DNA of 64,000 nucleotides from the NCBI GenBank assembly GCA_944325345.1, contig CALUZV010000010.1, positions 42,181-106,180 of the forward strand, given 5' to 3'. Position numbers and translations under genes: made by a program. The notes under the pieces are model-generated. The model ran no database searches, was not told the DNA's origin, and saw nothing but the letters and a program-made list of their open reading frames with translations. This document shows positions 1 to 9,375 of this stretch, piece after piece. The DNA comes from an uncultured Parabacteroides sp. Its GTDB lineage: Bacteria; Bacteroidota; Bacteroidia; Bacteroidales; Tannerellaceae. Positions within the stretch are counted from its first letter, which is position 1. Each line of letters opens with the position of its first letter.

Positions 1-519
1 GTTCTGCTCCGCCTTCTTCGTGCTGGCCAGGGCGAGGAAGGCGATAAGGATGAAGACCGCCACGACCGAAAGCTGCGCGTAGGGATAGACCAGGAGCCGC
101 TTCAGGTTCGTCGAATCATCGTAATAGAGGTACTGGAACGTCCCGTCTTCCATATCCACCGCGATGGGGACGTTCTTGTTTTTGAATTCTTTCAGCTTCT
201 CTTGCAGGAAGGCCTCGGCACCCGTCTCGGGCAGTTCGATGTTCTTGTAGGTCAAGACGCTGTCGCGGTCGTTGCAGAGCAGGACGGGGATGGTGGTGTT
301 GCCTTGGATGATTTTCAGAATCAGGTTCATGTTCAGGCTCGGCTCTTCGCTGGTTACGACGCGCGTTGCTTCGGCCCATACTTCGATTTTCTCCCGTTCC
401 TCGCGGGCCAAATCTTTTATCAAAATGTCTGAGACGACCACCGAAACGATGGCGATAAGGATAGCGGCAAAGATGAAGATGTATTTCAGCCGTTCGCGGG
501 CGTCGTAAATGCTGTTCAT
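1..519 (-). CDS. Sensor histidine kinase, N-terminal part (cut by window edge)
   Basis: The reading frame is open from an ATG at 517-519 (minus strand) to the window edge, 173 codons, so only the N-terminus is present. It shows a cytoplasmic start (MNSIYDARERLKYIF), a first membrane helix at about residues 13-33, an extracytoplasmic stretch of about 110 residues and a second helix at about 148-166 followed by STKKAEQN. This two-helix sensor layout, with the cytoplasmic part starting right after helix two, is what Bacteroidales membrane histidine kinases look like; the HisKA and ATPase domains would lie outside the window. A TATCTTTG -7 element lies 34 bases upstream. No kinase motif is visible here, so the class is inferred from layout and remembered resemblance. 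Confidence 0.7.
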   Translation of the reverse strand, partial: MNSIYDARERLKYIFIFAAILIAIVSVVVSDILIKDLAREEREKIEVWAEATRVVTSEEPSLNMNLILKIIQGNTTIPVLLCNDRDSVLTYKNIELPETGAEAFLQEKLKEFKNKNVPIAVDMEDGTFQYLYYDDSTNLKRLLVYPYAQLSVVAVFILIAFLALASTKKAEQN

Positions 520-552
520 GTCTTTTTATATATTATATAATGTATAGCGCGG

Positions 553-560
553 CAAAGATA
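553..560 (-). promoter_or_regulatory. Bacteroidetes -7 element of the sensor kinase
   Basis: TATCTTTG on the minus strand, 34 bases before the kinase ATG. It fits the Bacteroidetes -7 consensus TAnnTTTG; no clear -33 TTG at the usual distance is seen. Confidence 0.45.
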
Positions 561-657
561 CGCTTTTCGACGAAGAAAGCGGCTCTGTCCAACAGAAAAG
601 CATCCTTTTCGCTTTGCAGAAAGCTATAAAACGCGTAACTTGCAGCCGAATTAGGAT

Positions 658-783
658 GGGGCGAAGAACTCCGCAAGCGGCTGAGTCCTTTGGGACACCG
701 GGGCAAAGAACGCTGCAAGCAGCAAGGTTCTTTGGGACGATGGGGCAAAGGACTCTGCAAACGGCTGAGTTCTCTGCCCCCGA
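658..783. repeat. Tandem array, three 42-base units with inverted half-sites
   Basis: Units start at 658, 700 and 742, each beginning with GGGGC. Within a unit AAAGAAC is mirrored by GTTCTTT, so half-sites alternate in orientation along the array. It fills the gap between the divergent sensor kinase and DUF6261 genes and ends 24 bases before the latter. Confidence 0.85.
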
Positions 784-807
784 TTGATAAGGATTTAAAA
801 CAAACGG

Positions 808-1581
808 ATGGCAATGGAAACTAAAACGAAAAAGAAGGAATCAAAGCTGATCAAGCGATTTAAGCTGAAAAGATTGGAAAATTCACTTTACATAGGCTTC
901 ATGCGGAAGGTAAATCATTTTGTCGAACTCAAAACACCCCTCGTGCTGGGCATCACAGGCTGCTACCAGAAGTTCGCGGAGCTGCTCGACGCTGCCAACA
1001 AGGCCAGGAAACCGCGCTCGAAGAACCCGCTAACCGAGGAGCTGGACAAGCTGCACGAGAGGCGGAAGGCTTGCTTCCGTTGCCTGAAGGGGCACGTCTG
1101 GTCGGACCTCGACAACGACGACCCGGCGATGCGCGAGCACGCACGCATCCTCCGCAACAAAATCGAGAGCTACGGCGATTTGCTGCGCGCCAGCCGCACC
1201 ACATTCACGGTCAATGCCCGCTATATGAGCCAGGATATGTCGGTCGAGCCCCTCGCCACAGATGTCGCGAAGCTGGGGCAGACGGCGAACCTCCGCGCGC
1301 TGATAGCGGCAAACACGGCCTACCATGACATGGTCGCCGAGCGGCGGAAGGGCAAGATGGATTTCGTCCCCAACGCCTTCCGCAACGCACGCCTGGCGCT
1401 CGACAAGGGCTATCAGGACCTCGTCGCCGCGGTCAATGCCTAAATCATTGCCAGCCAGTTCGTAGACGGCTCGGATACGGACCGCCTCGCGGAGTTGGAG
1501 GATTTCGCAGGCATCGTCAATGAGTTGATAAGCAGTTACCGGACGACGGCGAAGCAGTCGGGGCCGGATAAGAAGCAATAA
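808..1581 (+). pseudogene. DUF6261-like protein interrupted by an in-frame TAA
   Basis: The ORF from ATG 808 stops at TAA 1441-1443 after 211 codons, but the same frame continues without a further stop for 45 codons to TAA 1579-1581, and that stretch (IIASQFVDGSDTDRL, then LAELEDFAGIVNELISSY) reads like the expected end of the protein. The N-terminus is Lys-rich, followed by a helical body with RFKLKRLENSLYIGFM at the start, the pattern of the DUF6261 family of Bacteroidetes, whose function is unknown. The gene at 15880 belongs to the same family. The stop may be a nonsense mutation (for example CAA to TAA), a sequencing error or a site of readthrough. A shortened product of 211 residues could still be made. 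Confidence 0.65.
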
Positions 1582-1802
1582 GGAAGGAGTACTTTTAGTT
1601 TGAAATCCAAAACAAGCTTTATCGTTACTATTCAAAACATATTCACAGCCAAAACGAATCATTTGTAAGCATACACAAGCGAGGGAATAATATCATCAGC
1701 AAAAATCCATTTTTTGTTGCAAAATGTCGCATTTTTGTCGGCTAAAGGACGAAAATAAAACATCACAAAGCATCAATGTTTTCAAATTTAAAATACAGGA
1801 AC

Positions 1803-4800
1803 ATGGAAAATGGATTATACAACACCAGCTACGAGCACGATGCCTGTGGCGTCGGGATGGCCGTCAATATCCACGGCAACAAAAGCCACGAATTGGTGGA
1901 CAACGCGCTGAAAGTGCTCGAAAACATGCGCCACCGAGGCGCAGAAGGGGCCGACAACAAGAGCGGCGACGGGGCTGGCATTCTGCTTCAGATACCTCAC
2001 GAGTTTATTCTACTGCAAGGGATTCCCGTTCCTGAAAAAGGGAAATACGGGACGGGCATCGTGTTCTTGCCCAAAGACAACGAGCGCCAGCAGGATATCC
2101 TGAGCATCATGATAGAGGAAATAGAACGCGAGGGATTGCTCCTGATGCATTTGCGCAATGTGCCGACGAATCCCGCCTGTCTGGGCGAGACGGCACTGGC
2201 CAGCGAGCCGGATATCAAGCAAATGTTCGTTACCGGCGTTACCGACGAACAGGTTCCGACATTCGAGCGCACGCTTTACATCATTCGCAAGCGCATCGAG
2301 CGGCGGGTGAACGACAAGGATTTCTACATCTGTTCGCTCTCCTCGCGTACCATTATCTATAAGGGGATGCTGTCGAGTCTGCAGCTGCGCCAGTATTTCC
2401 CCGACTTGATCAACAAATATTTCACCAGCGGGCTGGCGTTGGTGCATTCCCGATTCTCGACCAATACGTTTCCGACGTGGAGTCTGGCACAACCGTTCCG
2501 TCTGCTGGCGCATAACGGGGAAATCAACACCATCCGGGGCAACCGGGGATGGATGCAGGCGCGCGAGAGCGTCCTCAGCTCGGAGGCTATCGGGAACATC
2601 AAGGATATATCGCCTATCGTGCAGCCGGACATGAGCGACTCGGCGAGTCTGGATAATGTGTTTGAATTTTTCGTGATGTCGGGACTCTCGCTTCCCCATG
2701 CCCTTACGCTGCTGGTGCCGGAAAGTTTCAATGACAAGAATCCCATATCGGAAGACTTGAAAGCTTTCTACGAATATTACTCCATCCTGATGGAACCTTG
2801 GGACGGGCCGGCAGCGTTGCTCTTCAGCGACGGACGCTATGCCGGGGGTATGCTCGACCGCAACGGTCTGCGTCCGGCACGCTACACGATTACGAAGAAT
2901 GATATGATGCTGGTGGCATCGGAAGTGGGCGTCATGGATTTCGACCCCTCCGAGATAGCGGAAAAGGGTCGCTTGCAACCCGGGAAAATCTTACTTATCG
3001 ACACGCAGGAAGGGAAGATATATTATGACGGGGAAATCAAGGAACAGCTTGCCGCCGAACATCCTTACCGACAATGGTTGTCCAGCAACCGCATCCAGTT
3101 GGAAAAGCTGAAAAGCGGACGCAAGGTGGAGAATGCCATCCCGAATCTTACCCGCCACGAACTGATGTTCGGTTTCGGGGCCGAAGATATTGACAATACC
3201 ATCATCCCGATGTGCATCCACGGACAGGAACCCACGGCAGCCATGGGCAACGACACGCCGCTGGCTGTGCTGAGCGACCGTCCGCAATTATTGTTCAATT
3301 ATTTCCGCCAACAGTTTGCCCAAGTAACCAATCCCGCTATCGACTCTATCCGCGAGAGCCTCGTCATGTCGCTGACGGAATACATCGGTCGGGTTGGATC
3401 GGGAATATTGAATCCCGATGCCTCGAACTGCAAGATGGTGCGCCTGCCTCATCCTATTCTGAACAATACCCAGCTCGATATCCTGTGCAACATTCGCTAT
3501 AAAGGCTTCAATACGGTAAAGTTGCCCATGCTCTTCGAATGCGCGAAAGGCGAAGACGGATTACGCACCGCACTCGACCAGCTGTGCAAGGAAGCAGCCC
3601 GTAGTGTGGACGAAGGATATAACTATATCATTCTCTCCGACCGAGATATCGACGAGACCCACGCTGCCATTCCCTCGCTGCTGGCCGTCAGCGCCGTCCA
3701 TCACTACCTCATTTCGGTAGGCAAACGCGTGCAGACTGCCCTGATTGTGGAGAGCGGCGAGATTCGCGAGCCCATGCACGCCGCCCTCTTGCTGGGCTAC
3801 GGTGCATCGGCGTTATGCCCCTACATGGTATTCGCCGTGCTCGATGATTTGGTAAAACGCAAGAAAGTGCAGGAGAACTACGAGACGGCTGAAAAGAACT
3901 ACATCAATGCCATGAAGAAAGCCTTGCTGAAAATCATGGCCAAGATGGGTATATCGACCATCCGTTCCTATCGCGGAGCAAAGATATTCGAAGCCGTGGG
4001 TTTGTCGGAGAGTCTGCTAAAGGCTTACTTCGGAACCGAGACATCGACGATTGGCGGTATCGGGTTAGAGACCATAGCCCGCGATGCCATCGCCATGCAC
4101 AACGAAGGTTTTGCCAAGGATACGCCGACGGATTTCCTGCCCAATGTCGGTCTTTTCCACTATCGGAAGGATGGAATCCGCCATGCATGGAATCCGGAAA
4201 CCATCGCCACCCTTCAGCTTGCCACGAGGACGGGCGACTACAGGAAATACAAGGAGTTCACCAAGCTGGTAGATAACAAGGCTGACGCTATCTTTATCCG
4301 AGACTTCTTCGATTTCAAACGCGCCGCCGCACCCATTGATATAGACAAAGTGGAGCCAATCAGCGCTATCGTTAAACATTTTGTAGCCGGTGCCATGAGT
4401 TTCGGAGCCTTGTCAAAAGAAGCACATGAAGCCATCTGTCTGGCGATGAATGAGCTCGGCACACGCTCCAATACGGGCGAAGGTGGCGAAGACAACGAAC
4501 GTTTTCACGCTCATGTCAATGGCATCTCGCTCTCCAGCAAGATTAAGCAGGTGGCATCGGGACGTTTCGGCGTTACGACGGAATACTTGGTGAATGCGGA
4601 AGAGATACAGATTAAGGTGGCTCAGGGCGCGAAGCCTGGCGAAGGCGGTCAGTTGCCCGGTTTCAAGGTGGATGAAGTGATTGCCAAGACGCGCCACTCC
4701 ATCCCCGGCATCTCGCTCATTTCGCCTCCTCCTCACCACGACATCTATTCCATCGAGGACTTGGCTCAGCTTATCTTCGACCTGAAGAATGCCAACCCAA

Positions 4801-6281
4801 ATGCGGCTATCAGCGTCAAGTTGGTAGCAGAAAGCGGTGTGGGTACTATCGCCGCCGGCGTTGCCAAAGCCAAGGCCGACCTTATCGTCATTTCGGGGTC
4901 CGAAGGGGGAACGGGAGCCAGCCCGGCTTCAAGTATGCGATTTGCGGGTATCTCGCCCGAAATCGGTTTGAGCGAGGCACAACAAACGCTGGTGAAGAAC
5001 GGCTTGCGTGGCTATGTCCGCCTACAAGTGGACGGTCAGCTGAAAACCGGTCGCGACATCATTCTCATGTCGTTGCTCGGTGCCGAGGAGTTTGGTTTCG
5101 GTACGCTGCTGCTCATCGTCTTGGGCTGTGTCATGATGCGTAAATGCAATTTGAACACGTGCCCGCTCGGTGTTACGACCCAGAATCCGGAACTTCGCCG
5201 TCATTTCATGGGTTCGTACCAGTACCTCGTTAATTATTTCACCTTCCTCGCCGAAGAAGTCCGGGAGTATCTGGCAGAAATGGGATACACGAAACTGGAC
5301 GACATTGTGGGCCATTCCGAACTGATTATCCGCAAACCGGTCGCCGAGGGTAGCAAGGCGGCTATGCTCGACTTCCGCAACTTGCTCTTCAAGGAAAACT
5401 CGAAATCTCCGCTTCACCATATCGCGGGACAATCGCACGACCTCGACAGCATTCTCGACAGACAGATTATCCGCTCCGCCCAGCGTGCCGTGGAGGAACA
5501 GGAAGAGGTGAATCTCGATTACGCCATCAAGAACACCGACCGCGCCGTCGGTACGATGCTCAGCGGCCTGATTGCCTCGAAATACGGAGAAGAGGGCTTG
5601 CCTGATTCTACCATCAATATCAAATTCAAGGGCAGTGCCGGGCAGAGTTTCGGCGCATTCCTCGTGAAGGGCGTGAACTTCAAGCTCGAAGGGGAGACAA
5701 ACGACTACTTCGCCAAGGGACTTAGCGGCGGACGAATCGCCATCCAGCCGCCAGTCCGGAGCAACTTCAGTGCCGAAGACAATACCATAGCCGGCAATAC
5801 CGGTTTGTACGGCGCTACCTCCGGAGAACTCTATATCAATGGAAAGGTGGGCGAACGCTTCGCTGTCCGCAACTCCGGCGCGATAGCCGTTGTCGAAGGG
5901 GCAGGCGACCACTGCTGCGAATACATGACAGGCGGTCGGGTTGTCATCCTGGGAGAGACCGGCCGGAACTTCGCGGCGGGTATGAGTGGCGGCGTCGCCT
6001 ACGTCTGGGACAAGCATCACAACTTCGATTACTTCTGCAATATGGACATGGTTGAGATTAACCTCGTCGAGGATAGTGCCGCACGCAAGGAACTGCACGA
6101 GCTGATTCGCCAGCACTACCTCTACACCGGCTCGAAGCTGGCTCGCCAGATGCTCGACGACTGGCCGCGCTACGTGGAGGATTTCATCCAAATCGTGCCT
6201 ATCGAGTATAAGCGTGTCTTACAGGAAGAACAGGTCAAGAAATTGCAACAGAAGATTGCGGATATGCAACGGGATTATTGA
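1803..6281 (+). CDS. gltB: Glutamate synthase (NADPH), large subunit
   Basis: Makes glutamate from glutamine and 2-oxoglutarate, working with GltD encoded downstream; cytoplasmic. The N-terminal class II amidotransferase domain begins at the catalytic cysteine in HDACGVGM, which becomes residue 1 after removal of a short leader. The central and FMN synthase domains follow, with GEGGQLPGFKVDEVI and the three [3Fe-4S] cysteines in GCVMMRKCNLNTCPLG. The C-terminal glycine-rich GXGXG domain contains YGATSGELYINGKVGERF and MTGGRVVILG. About 1492 residues, normal for the family. The ATG at 1776 is also in frame, but 1803 (MENGLYNTSYEHDACGVG) matches the leader length known from relatives. An inverted repeat around GCAAAATG/CATTTTTG lies at 1719-1739 in the upstream region. 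A 22-base repeat array separates it from gltD. Confidence 0.97.
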   Translation: MENGLYNTSYEHDACGVGMAVNIHGNKSHELVDNALKVLENMRHRGAEGADNKSGDGAGILLQIPHEFILLQGIPVPEKGKYGTGIVFLPKDNERQQDILSIMIEEIEREGLLLMHLRNVPTNPACLGETALASEPDIKQMFVTGVTDEQVPTFERTLYIIRKRIERRVNDKDFYICSLSSRTIIYKGMLSSLQLRQYFPDLINKYFTSGLALVHSRFSTNTFPTWSLAQPFRLLAHNGEINTIRGNRGWMQARESVLSSEAIGNIKDISPIVQPDMSDSASLDNVFEFFVMSGLSLPHALTLLVPESFNDKNPISEDLKAFYEYYSILMEPWDGPAALLFSDGRYAGGMLDRNGLRPARYTITKNDMMLVASEVGVMDFDPSEIAEKGRLQPGKILLIDTQEGKIYYDGEIKEQLAAEHPYRQWLSSNRIQLEKLKSGRKVENAIPNLTRHELMFGFGAEDIDNTIIPMCIHGQEPTAAMGNDTPLAVLSDRPQLLFNYFRQQFAQVTNPAIDSIRESLVMSLTEYIGRVGSGILNPDASNCKMVRLPHPILNNTQLDILCNIRYKGFNTVKLPMLFECAKGEDGLRTALDQLCKEAARSVDEGYNYIILSDRDIDETHAAIPSLLAVSAVHHYLISVGKRVQTALIVESGEIREPMHAALLLGYGASALCPYMVFAVLDDLVKRKKVQENYETAEKNYINAMKKALLKIMAKMGISTIRSYRGAKIFEAVGLSESLLKAYFGTETSTIGGIGLETIARDAIAMHNEGFAKDTPTDFLPNVGLFHYRKDGIRHAWNPETIATLQLATRTGDYRKYKEFTKLVDNKADAIFIRDFFDFKRAAAPIDIDKVEPISAIVKHFVAGAMSFGALSKEAHEAICLAMNELGTRSNTGEGGEDNERFHAHVNGISLSSKIKQVASGRFGVTTEYLVNAEEIQIKVAQGAKPGEGGQLPGFKVDEVIAKTRHSIPGISLISPPPHHDIYSIEDLAQLIFDLKNANPNAAISVKLVAESGVGTIAAGVAKAKADLIVISGSEGGTGASPASSMRFAGISPEIGLSEAQQTLVKNGLRGYVRLQVDGQLKTGRDIILMSLLGAEEFGFGTLLLIVLGCVMMRKCNLNTCPLGVTTQNPELRRHFMGSYQYLVNYFTFLAEEVREYLAEMGYTKLDDIVGHSELIIRKPVAEGSKAAMLDFRNLLFKENSKSPLHHIAGQSHDLDSILDRQIIRSAQRAVEEQEEVNLDYAIKNTDRAVGTMLSGLIASKYGEEGLPDSTINIKFKGSAGQSFGAFLVKGVNFKLEGETNDYFAKGLSGGRIAIQPPVRSNFSAEDNTIAGNTGLYGATSGELYINGKVGERFAVRNSGAIAVVEGAGDHCCEYMTGGRVVILGETGRNFAAGMSGGVAYVWDKHHNFDYFCNMDMVEINLVEDSAARKELHELIRQHYLYTGSKLARQMLDDWPRYVEDFIQIVPIEYKRVLQEEQVKKLQQKIADMQRDY

Positions 6282-6296
6282 CCTTTAAAAATTACC

Positions 6297-6434
6297 CGCG
6301 CGTGTAGCTGAAACTACACCGGCGGGCAGCTGGAACTACCCGGGCGGGTAGCTGGAACTACCCAGGCGGGTAGCCAAACTTACCCAGCTGGGTAGCTCCA
6401 GCCGCCCAGCTGGGTAGCCGCAACTACCCAACTG
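6297..6434. repeat. Tandem array, six 22-base units between gltB and gltD
   Basis: The core TAGC (CAGC in one unit) recurs at 6305, 6327, 6349, 6371, 6393 and 6415, an exact 22-base period. GGGTAG and CTACCC alternate, giving two dyads per unit, so a transcript could fold into a row of short GC-rich hairpins. It lies inside what should be the gltBD transcription unit. Confidence 0.9.
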
Positions 6435-6498
6435 GATTTTTAAAACCGGCCGGTCGGCGGTCGGATAAATAAGAATTAAAAACAAATAAACAACCATC

Positions 6499-7845
6499 AT
6501 GGGAGATTATAAAGCTTTTCTGACAATACATCGCAAAGAGGCGGGATACCGCCCCGTGCACGACCGAATACATGATTTCGGCGAAGTGGAACAAACACTT
6601 AATTCGGGCGACCGCCGCCAGCAGGCCTCGCGCTGCATGGACTGCGGCGTGCCGTTCTGCCACTGGGCTTGTCCGCTGGGCAACAAGCCGCCGGAGTGGA
6701 ACGATGCGCTCTACCGGGGGGATTGGGAGTTGGCCTACCGCCTGCTGAATTCGACAAACGACTTTCCGGAATTTACGGGCCGCGTCTGTCCCGCCTTGTG
6801 CGAGAAGGCCTGCGTGCTGAATCTTACGGTACACGAGCCGACTACCAACCGCGAAGACGAGGCCGCCATCACCGAACATGCTTTCGAGGAGAACTATGTC
6901 CGTATCGCCCACCCCGAGCGCAATGGGAAAAGCGTCGCCGTGATTGGCTCGGGTCCCGCCGGACTGGTGGCAGCCAACCGATTGAATCTGCTGGGATATA
7001 CCGTAACTCTTTTCGATAAAAACGAGGATGCCGGAGGCTTGCTCCGCTATGGTATCCCCAACTTCAAGCTCAACAAGGCGGTCATCGATCGCCGCATGGA
7101 GGTCCTGCGTGCCGAGGGAATCCGGTTTAAGTTCAACACAAACATCGACCTGACGACTCTGCCCGAAGGGTTTGATGCCTACGTCGTCGCAACCGGTACC
7201 CCGGAGGCACGCGACCTCCCTGTCCCGGGACGCGACCTAAAGGGAGTGTATTTCGCCCTTGATATGCTGGCGCAACAGAACCGCGTGCTGGCGGGATGCG
7301 AGTTCAAACGCGACGAACTGGTCAGCGCGCGTGGCAAAGATGTACTTGTTATTGGCGGTGGCGACACGGGGAGCGACTGTATCGGTACGGCTCACCGGCA
7401 AGGCTGCCGCAGCGTAACGCAAATCGAAATCATGCCGAAGCCGGTCGAAGGTCCCGACGACCCGCAACATCCTTGGCCCGAATGGCCGCACACGCTCAAG
7501 ACGACCTCGAGCCACGAAGAGGGTTGCGTCCGTCGCTGGAACATGAACACCTTGCGCTTCATCGGAAAAGACGGCAAGGTTACGGGCGCTGAGGTGCAGG
7601 AAATTGTCTGGAGACCGAATCCGGATGGCGGACGGCCTCTCATGGAACCGGTTGGCAAGCCGGAGGTCATCAAGGCTGAAATTGTCCTCCTGGCGATGGG
7701 CTTCCTGAAACCTGAACTGCCGAAGTTCGCACCGAATGTCTTCGTCGCAGGCGATGCTGCGCTCGGTGCCTCGCTCGTAGTCCGTGCGATGGCAAGCGGA
7801 CAGGACGTCGCTCATCGAGTAGATAAGTATTTATCTGGGAAATAG
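6499..7845 (+). CDS. gltD: Glutamate synthase, small subunit
   Basis: Passes electrons from NADPH through FAD and Fe-S clusters to GltB. The N-terminal ferredoxin-like domain holds the cysteines of CMDCGVPFCHWACPLGN and RVCPALCEKAC. An FAD Rossmann motif follows (VAVIGSGPAGLVAANRL, about residue 145), then the NADPH motif VLVIGGGDTGSDCIG (about residue 280), and near the end FVAGDAALGASLVVRAMASG binds FAD again. At 448 residues it is of usual size, slightly shorter than the E. coli protein. Same strand as gltB, 217 bases downstream across the 22-base array. A GCGGAT fold-back followed by a T-rich run lies just behind and may end transcription. Confidence 0.96.
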   Translation: MGDYKAFLTIHRKEAGYRPVHDRIHDFGEVEQTLNSGDRRQQASRCMDCGVPFCHWACPLGNKPPEWNDALYRGDWELAYRLLNSTNDFPEFTGRVCPALCEKACVLNLTVHEPTTNREDEAAITEHAFEENYVRIAHPERNGKSVAVIGSGPAGLVAANRLNLLGYTVTLFDKNEDAGGLLRYGIPNFKLNKAVIDRRMEVLRAEGIRFKFNTNIDLTTLPEGFDAYVVATGTPEARDLPVPGRDLKGVYFALDMLAQQNRVLAGCEFKRDELVSARGKDVLVIGGGDTGSDCIGTAHRQGCRSVTQIEIMPKPVEGPDDPQHPWPEWPHTLKTTSSHEEGCVRRWNMNTLRFIGKDGKVTGAEVQEIVWRPNPDGGRPLMEPVGKPEVIKAEIVLLAMGFLKPELPKFAPNVFVAGDAALGASLVVRAMASGQDVAHRVDKYLSGK

Positions 7846-7860
7846 TCTCATAATATTTGA

Positions 7861-7937
7861 CGCGGATTACGCGGAACGTGCGGATTCGGACAGGCACTCT
7901 CTCTGAATCCGCAGGCTCCGTATCCGCGTTTCTTTTT
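7861..7937. repeat. GCGGAT-family fold-back behind gltD, possible terminator
   Basis: The left arm 7861-7890 (GCGGAT-type microrepeats) is mirrored imperfectly by 7904-7928 (TCCGC-type), followed by TTTCTTTTTAT. It belongs to the family that also occurs at 16844, 18144 and 52896. The T-run suggests that it ends gltBD transcription. Confidence 0.6.
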
Positions 7938-8010
7938 ATCTTAAATGTGCGATTGACTCTGCCTACCTAAGTTTTATGCGAACCCATGGTGTTTATTTCG
8001 CCGGAATCTC

Positions 8011-8018
8011 TATCTTTG
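8011..8018 (+). promoter_or_regulatory. -7 element of the secreted hydrolase gene
   Basis: TATCTTTG, 27 bases before the ATG at 8046; matches the Bacteroidetes -7 consensus TAnnTTTG. Confidence 0.5.
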
Positions 8019-8045
8019 CCCATGCAGACTTAGTGATAAAATGAC

Positions 8046-9032
8046 ATGAAACACCTTATTTCCCTCTTATTCCTCAGCCTCTTCGCACCCGTCTCGGCGC
8101 AATACACTCCCGACTTGCTGGGCGACGGCTACGAAGCGCGCACCTTCCAGATGCCCGACGATTACGAGGGCCGCGTGGTTTGTACCTTGGTCCGGAAGAC
8201 GCTCGACCGCAATGACACGCACCGCGCCATCCTCTACGTCCACGGCTACAACGATTACTTCTTTCAATCCCAGTTGGGCGACAGTTGCCTGGCCCACGGC
8301 TATAACTTCTACGCCCTCGACCTCCGCAAGTACGGACGCTCGCTCCTCTCCCATCAGGATGCTTTCTTCTGCAAAGACTTGACGGAATACTTCGCGGATA
8401 TCGACACCGCTCTCGTCGCCATCCACGCGGAGGGGAACCGCGAGGTCGTCCTCATGGCCCACTCGACCGGCGGCTTGATTACCTCCTATTACCTCAGCCA
8501 GCGCCCGCCGGAGACTGCCTCCGCCCTGATACTGAACAGTCCTTTCCTCGACTGGAACTTCGGTTGGTTCATGGAGAACATCGTGCTTCCTGCCGTCTCC
8601 GCGACCGGCCGCCTCTTCCCCGAACTCACCGTGCAGAACGCGAACACCTCGTCCTACGCCCGGAGCTTGCTGAAGGTATTCAAGGGAGAATGGATGTTCA
8701 ACACCGACTGGAAGATGCCCAACGGCCACCCGAAGCGCGCCGGCTGGATTCGAGCTATCCATGAGGCACAAAACTATGTGCAGAAGAAAGCCAACATTCC
8801 CTGCCCCGTCCTTGTCCTCTCCTCCGACCGTTCGTATCCCGAATCGGCTGCCTGGCATGACGAATACCTAATTTCAGACATCGTGCTAGACGTCAATGAC
8901 ATCCAGCATTACGGCGCACGTTTGGGAGAAAAGGTCGTCTGCCGCCAAATCCCCTGCGGGATGCACGACTTGATCCTCTCGAGAAAGGAAGCGCGGGACG
9001 AAACCTATAGGGTGATATTTGAGTTTTTATAG
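8046..9032 (+). CDS. Secreted alpha/beta hydrolase (serine lipase/aminopeptidase-like)
   Basis: A cleavable signal peptide (MKHLISLLFLSLFAPVSAQ, about 19 residues) is followed by an alpha/beta hydrolase fold of the Hydrolase_4 (monoacylglycerol lipase/lysophospholipase-like) type. An oxyanion region is near ILYVHGYNDYFF, and the nucleophile elbow is LMAHSTGG (A-x-S-x-G instead of the usual G-x-S-x-G). Probable acid and base are Asp in SSDRSYPES and His in PCGMHDLIL. At 328 residues it is full length. The substrate cannot be told; a lipid or peptide ester in the periplasm is likely. It stands alone behind its own -7 element and in front of the convergent tRNA-Ser. Confidence 0.8.
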   Translation: MKHLISLLFLSLFAPVSAQYTPDLLGDGYEARTFQMPDDYEGRVVCTLVRKTLDRNDTHRAILYVHGYNDYFFQSQLGDSCLAHGYNFYALDLRKYGRSLLSHQDAFFCKDLTEYFADIDTALVAIHAEGNREVVLMAHSTGGLITSYYLSQRPPETASALILNSPFLDWNFGWFMENIVLPAVSATGRLFPELTVQNANTSSYARSLLKVFKGEWMFNTDWKMPNGHPKRAGWIRAIHEAQNYVQKKANIPCPVLVLSSDRSYPESAAWHDEYLISDIVLDVNDIQHYGARLGEKVVCRQIPCGMHDLILSRKEARDETYRVIFEFL

Positions 9033-9100
9033 GGTTAAGAGAGCACAGCACAAAACCTTACCTTGTAAGAAGGCAATGCCTCCCGCGGACTTTCAGCCAT

Positions 9101-9137
9101 AAAAAAAGACCCACAAATCTACGATTTATGAGTCTTG
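9101..9137 (-). terminator. Rho-independent terminator of tRNA-Ser
   Basis: On the minus strand GACTCATAAATC pairs with GATTTGTGGGTC (two wobble pairs) around a GTA loop and is followed by seven or more T. Confidence 0.8.
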
Positions 9138-9150
9138 CTTGTTAAGGATG

Positions 9151-9237
9151 CGGAAGCTGGGGGATTCGAACCCCCGGTACGGTAACCCGTACGGCAGTTT
9201 AGCAAACTGCTGGTTTCAGCCACTCACCCAAACTTCC
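9151..9237 (-). tRNA. tRNA-Ser (anticodon GCU)
   Basis: 87 bases on the minus strand. The acceptor stem GGAAGTT pairs with AGCTTCC, with discriminator G. The anticodon stem GCAGT/ACTGC holds the loop TTGCTAA, so the anticodon is GCT and reads AGC/AGU serine codons. There is a long class II variable arm (CGTACGGGTTACCGTAC region) and a T-arm CGGGGGTTCGAATCCCCC. No CCA is encoded, so it relies on the CCA-adding enzyme (a gene at 38455). It is flanked by a consensus promoter and a strong terminator. Confidence 0.97.
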
Positions 9238-9275
9238 TTGTGTATCGTATAGCTGAATTCTTTAGAATTGCGTTG

Positions 9276-9305
9276 CAAAGGTAGAAGTTATTTTTGAATA
9301 AACAA
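9276..9305 (-). promoter_or_regulatory. Consensus Bacteroidetes promoter of tRNA-Ser
   Basis: On the minus strand TTG (9303-9305), exactly 19 bases, then TACCTTTG (9276-9283). This matches the -33/-7 consensus for the primary sigma factor of Bacteroidetes. The tRNA 5' end lies 39 bases downstream. Confidence 0.85.
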
Positions 9306-9375
9306 GCACTATGGTGGAGTTTCTTTGAAAAAAAGATACTATTTTTGCAGCGTTTTCTGATAATCAATAGATTAT

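Noticed and set aside
533..814. Minus-strand ORF through the first array
   Set aside because: Same effect of a 42-base period; it overlaps the kinase promoter and has no recognisable protein features.
1776..1802. Upstream start for gltB
   Set aside because: The nine extra codons lengthen the leader before the catalytic cysteine beyond what the family shows; 1803 fits better.
2010..2978. Long minus-strand ORFs within gltB (2010-2978, 5022-6191)
   Set aside because: They mirror the codon pattern of the GC-rich gltB frame, which is unmistakable; no protein family is recognised in them.
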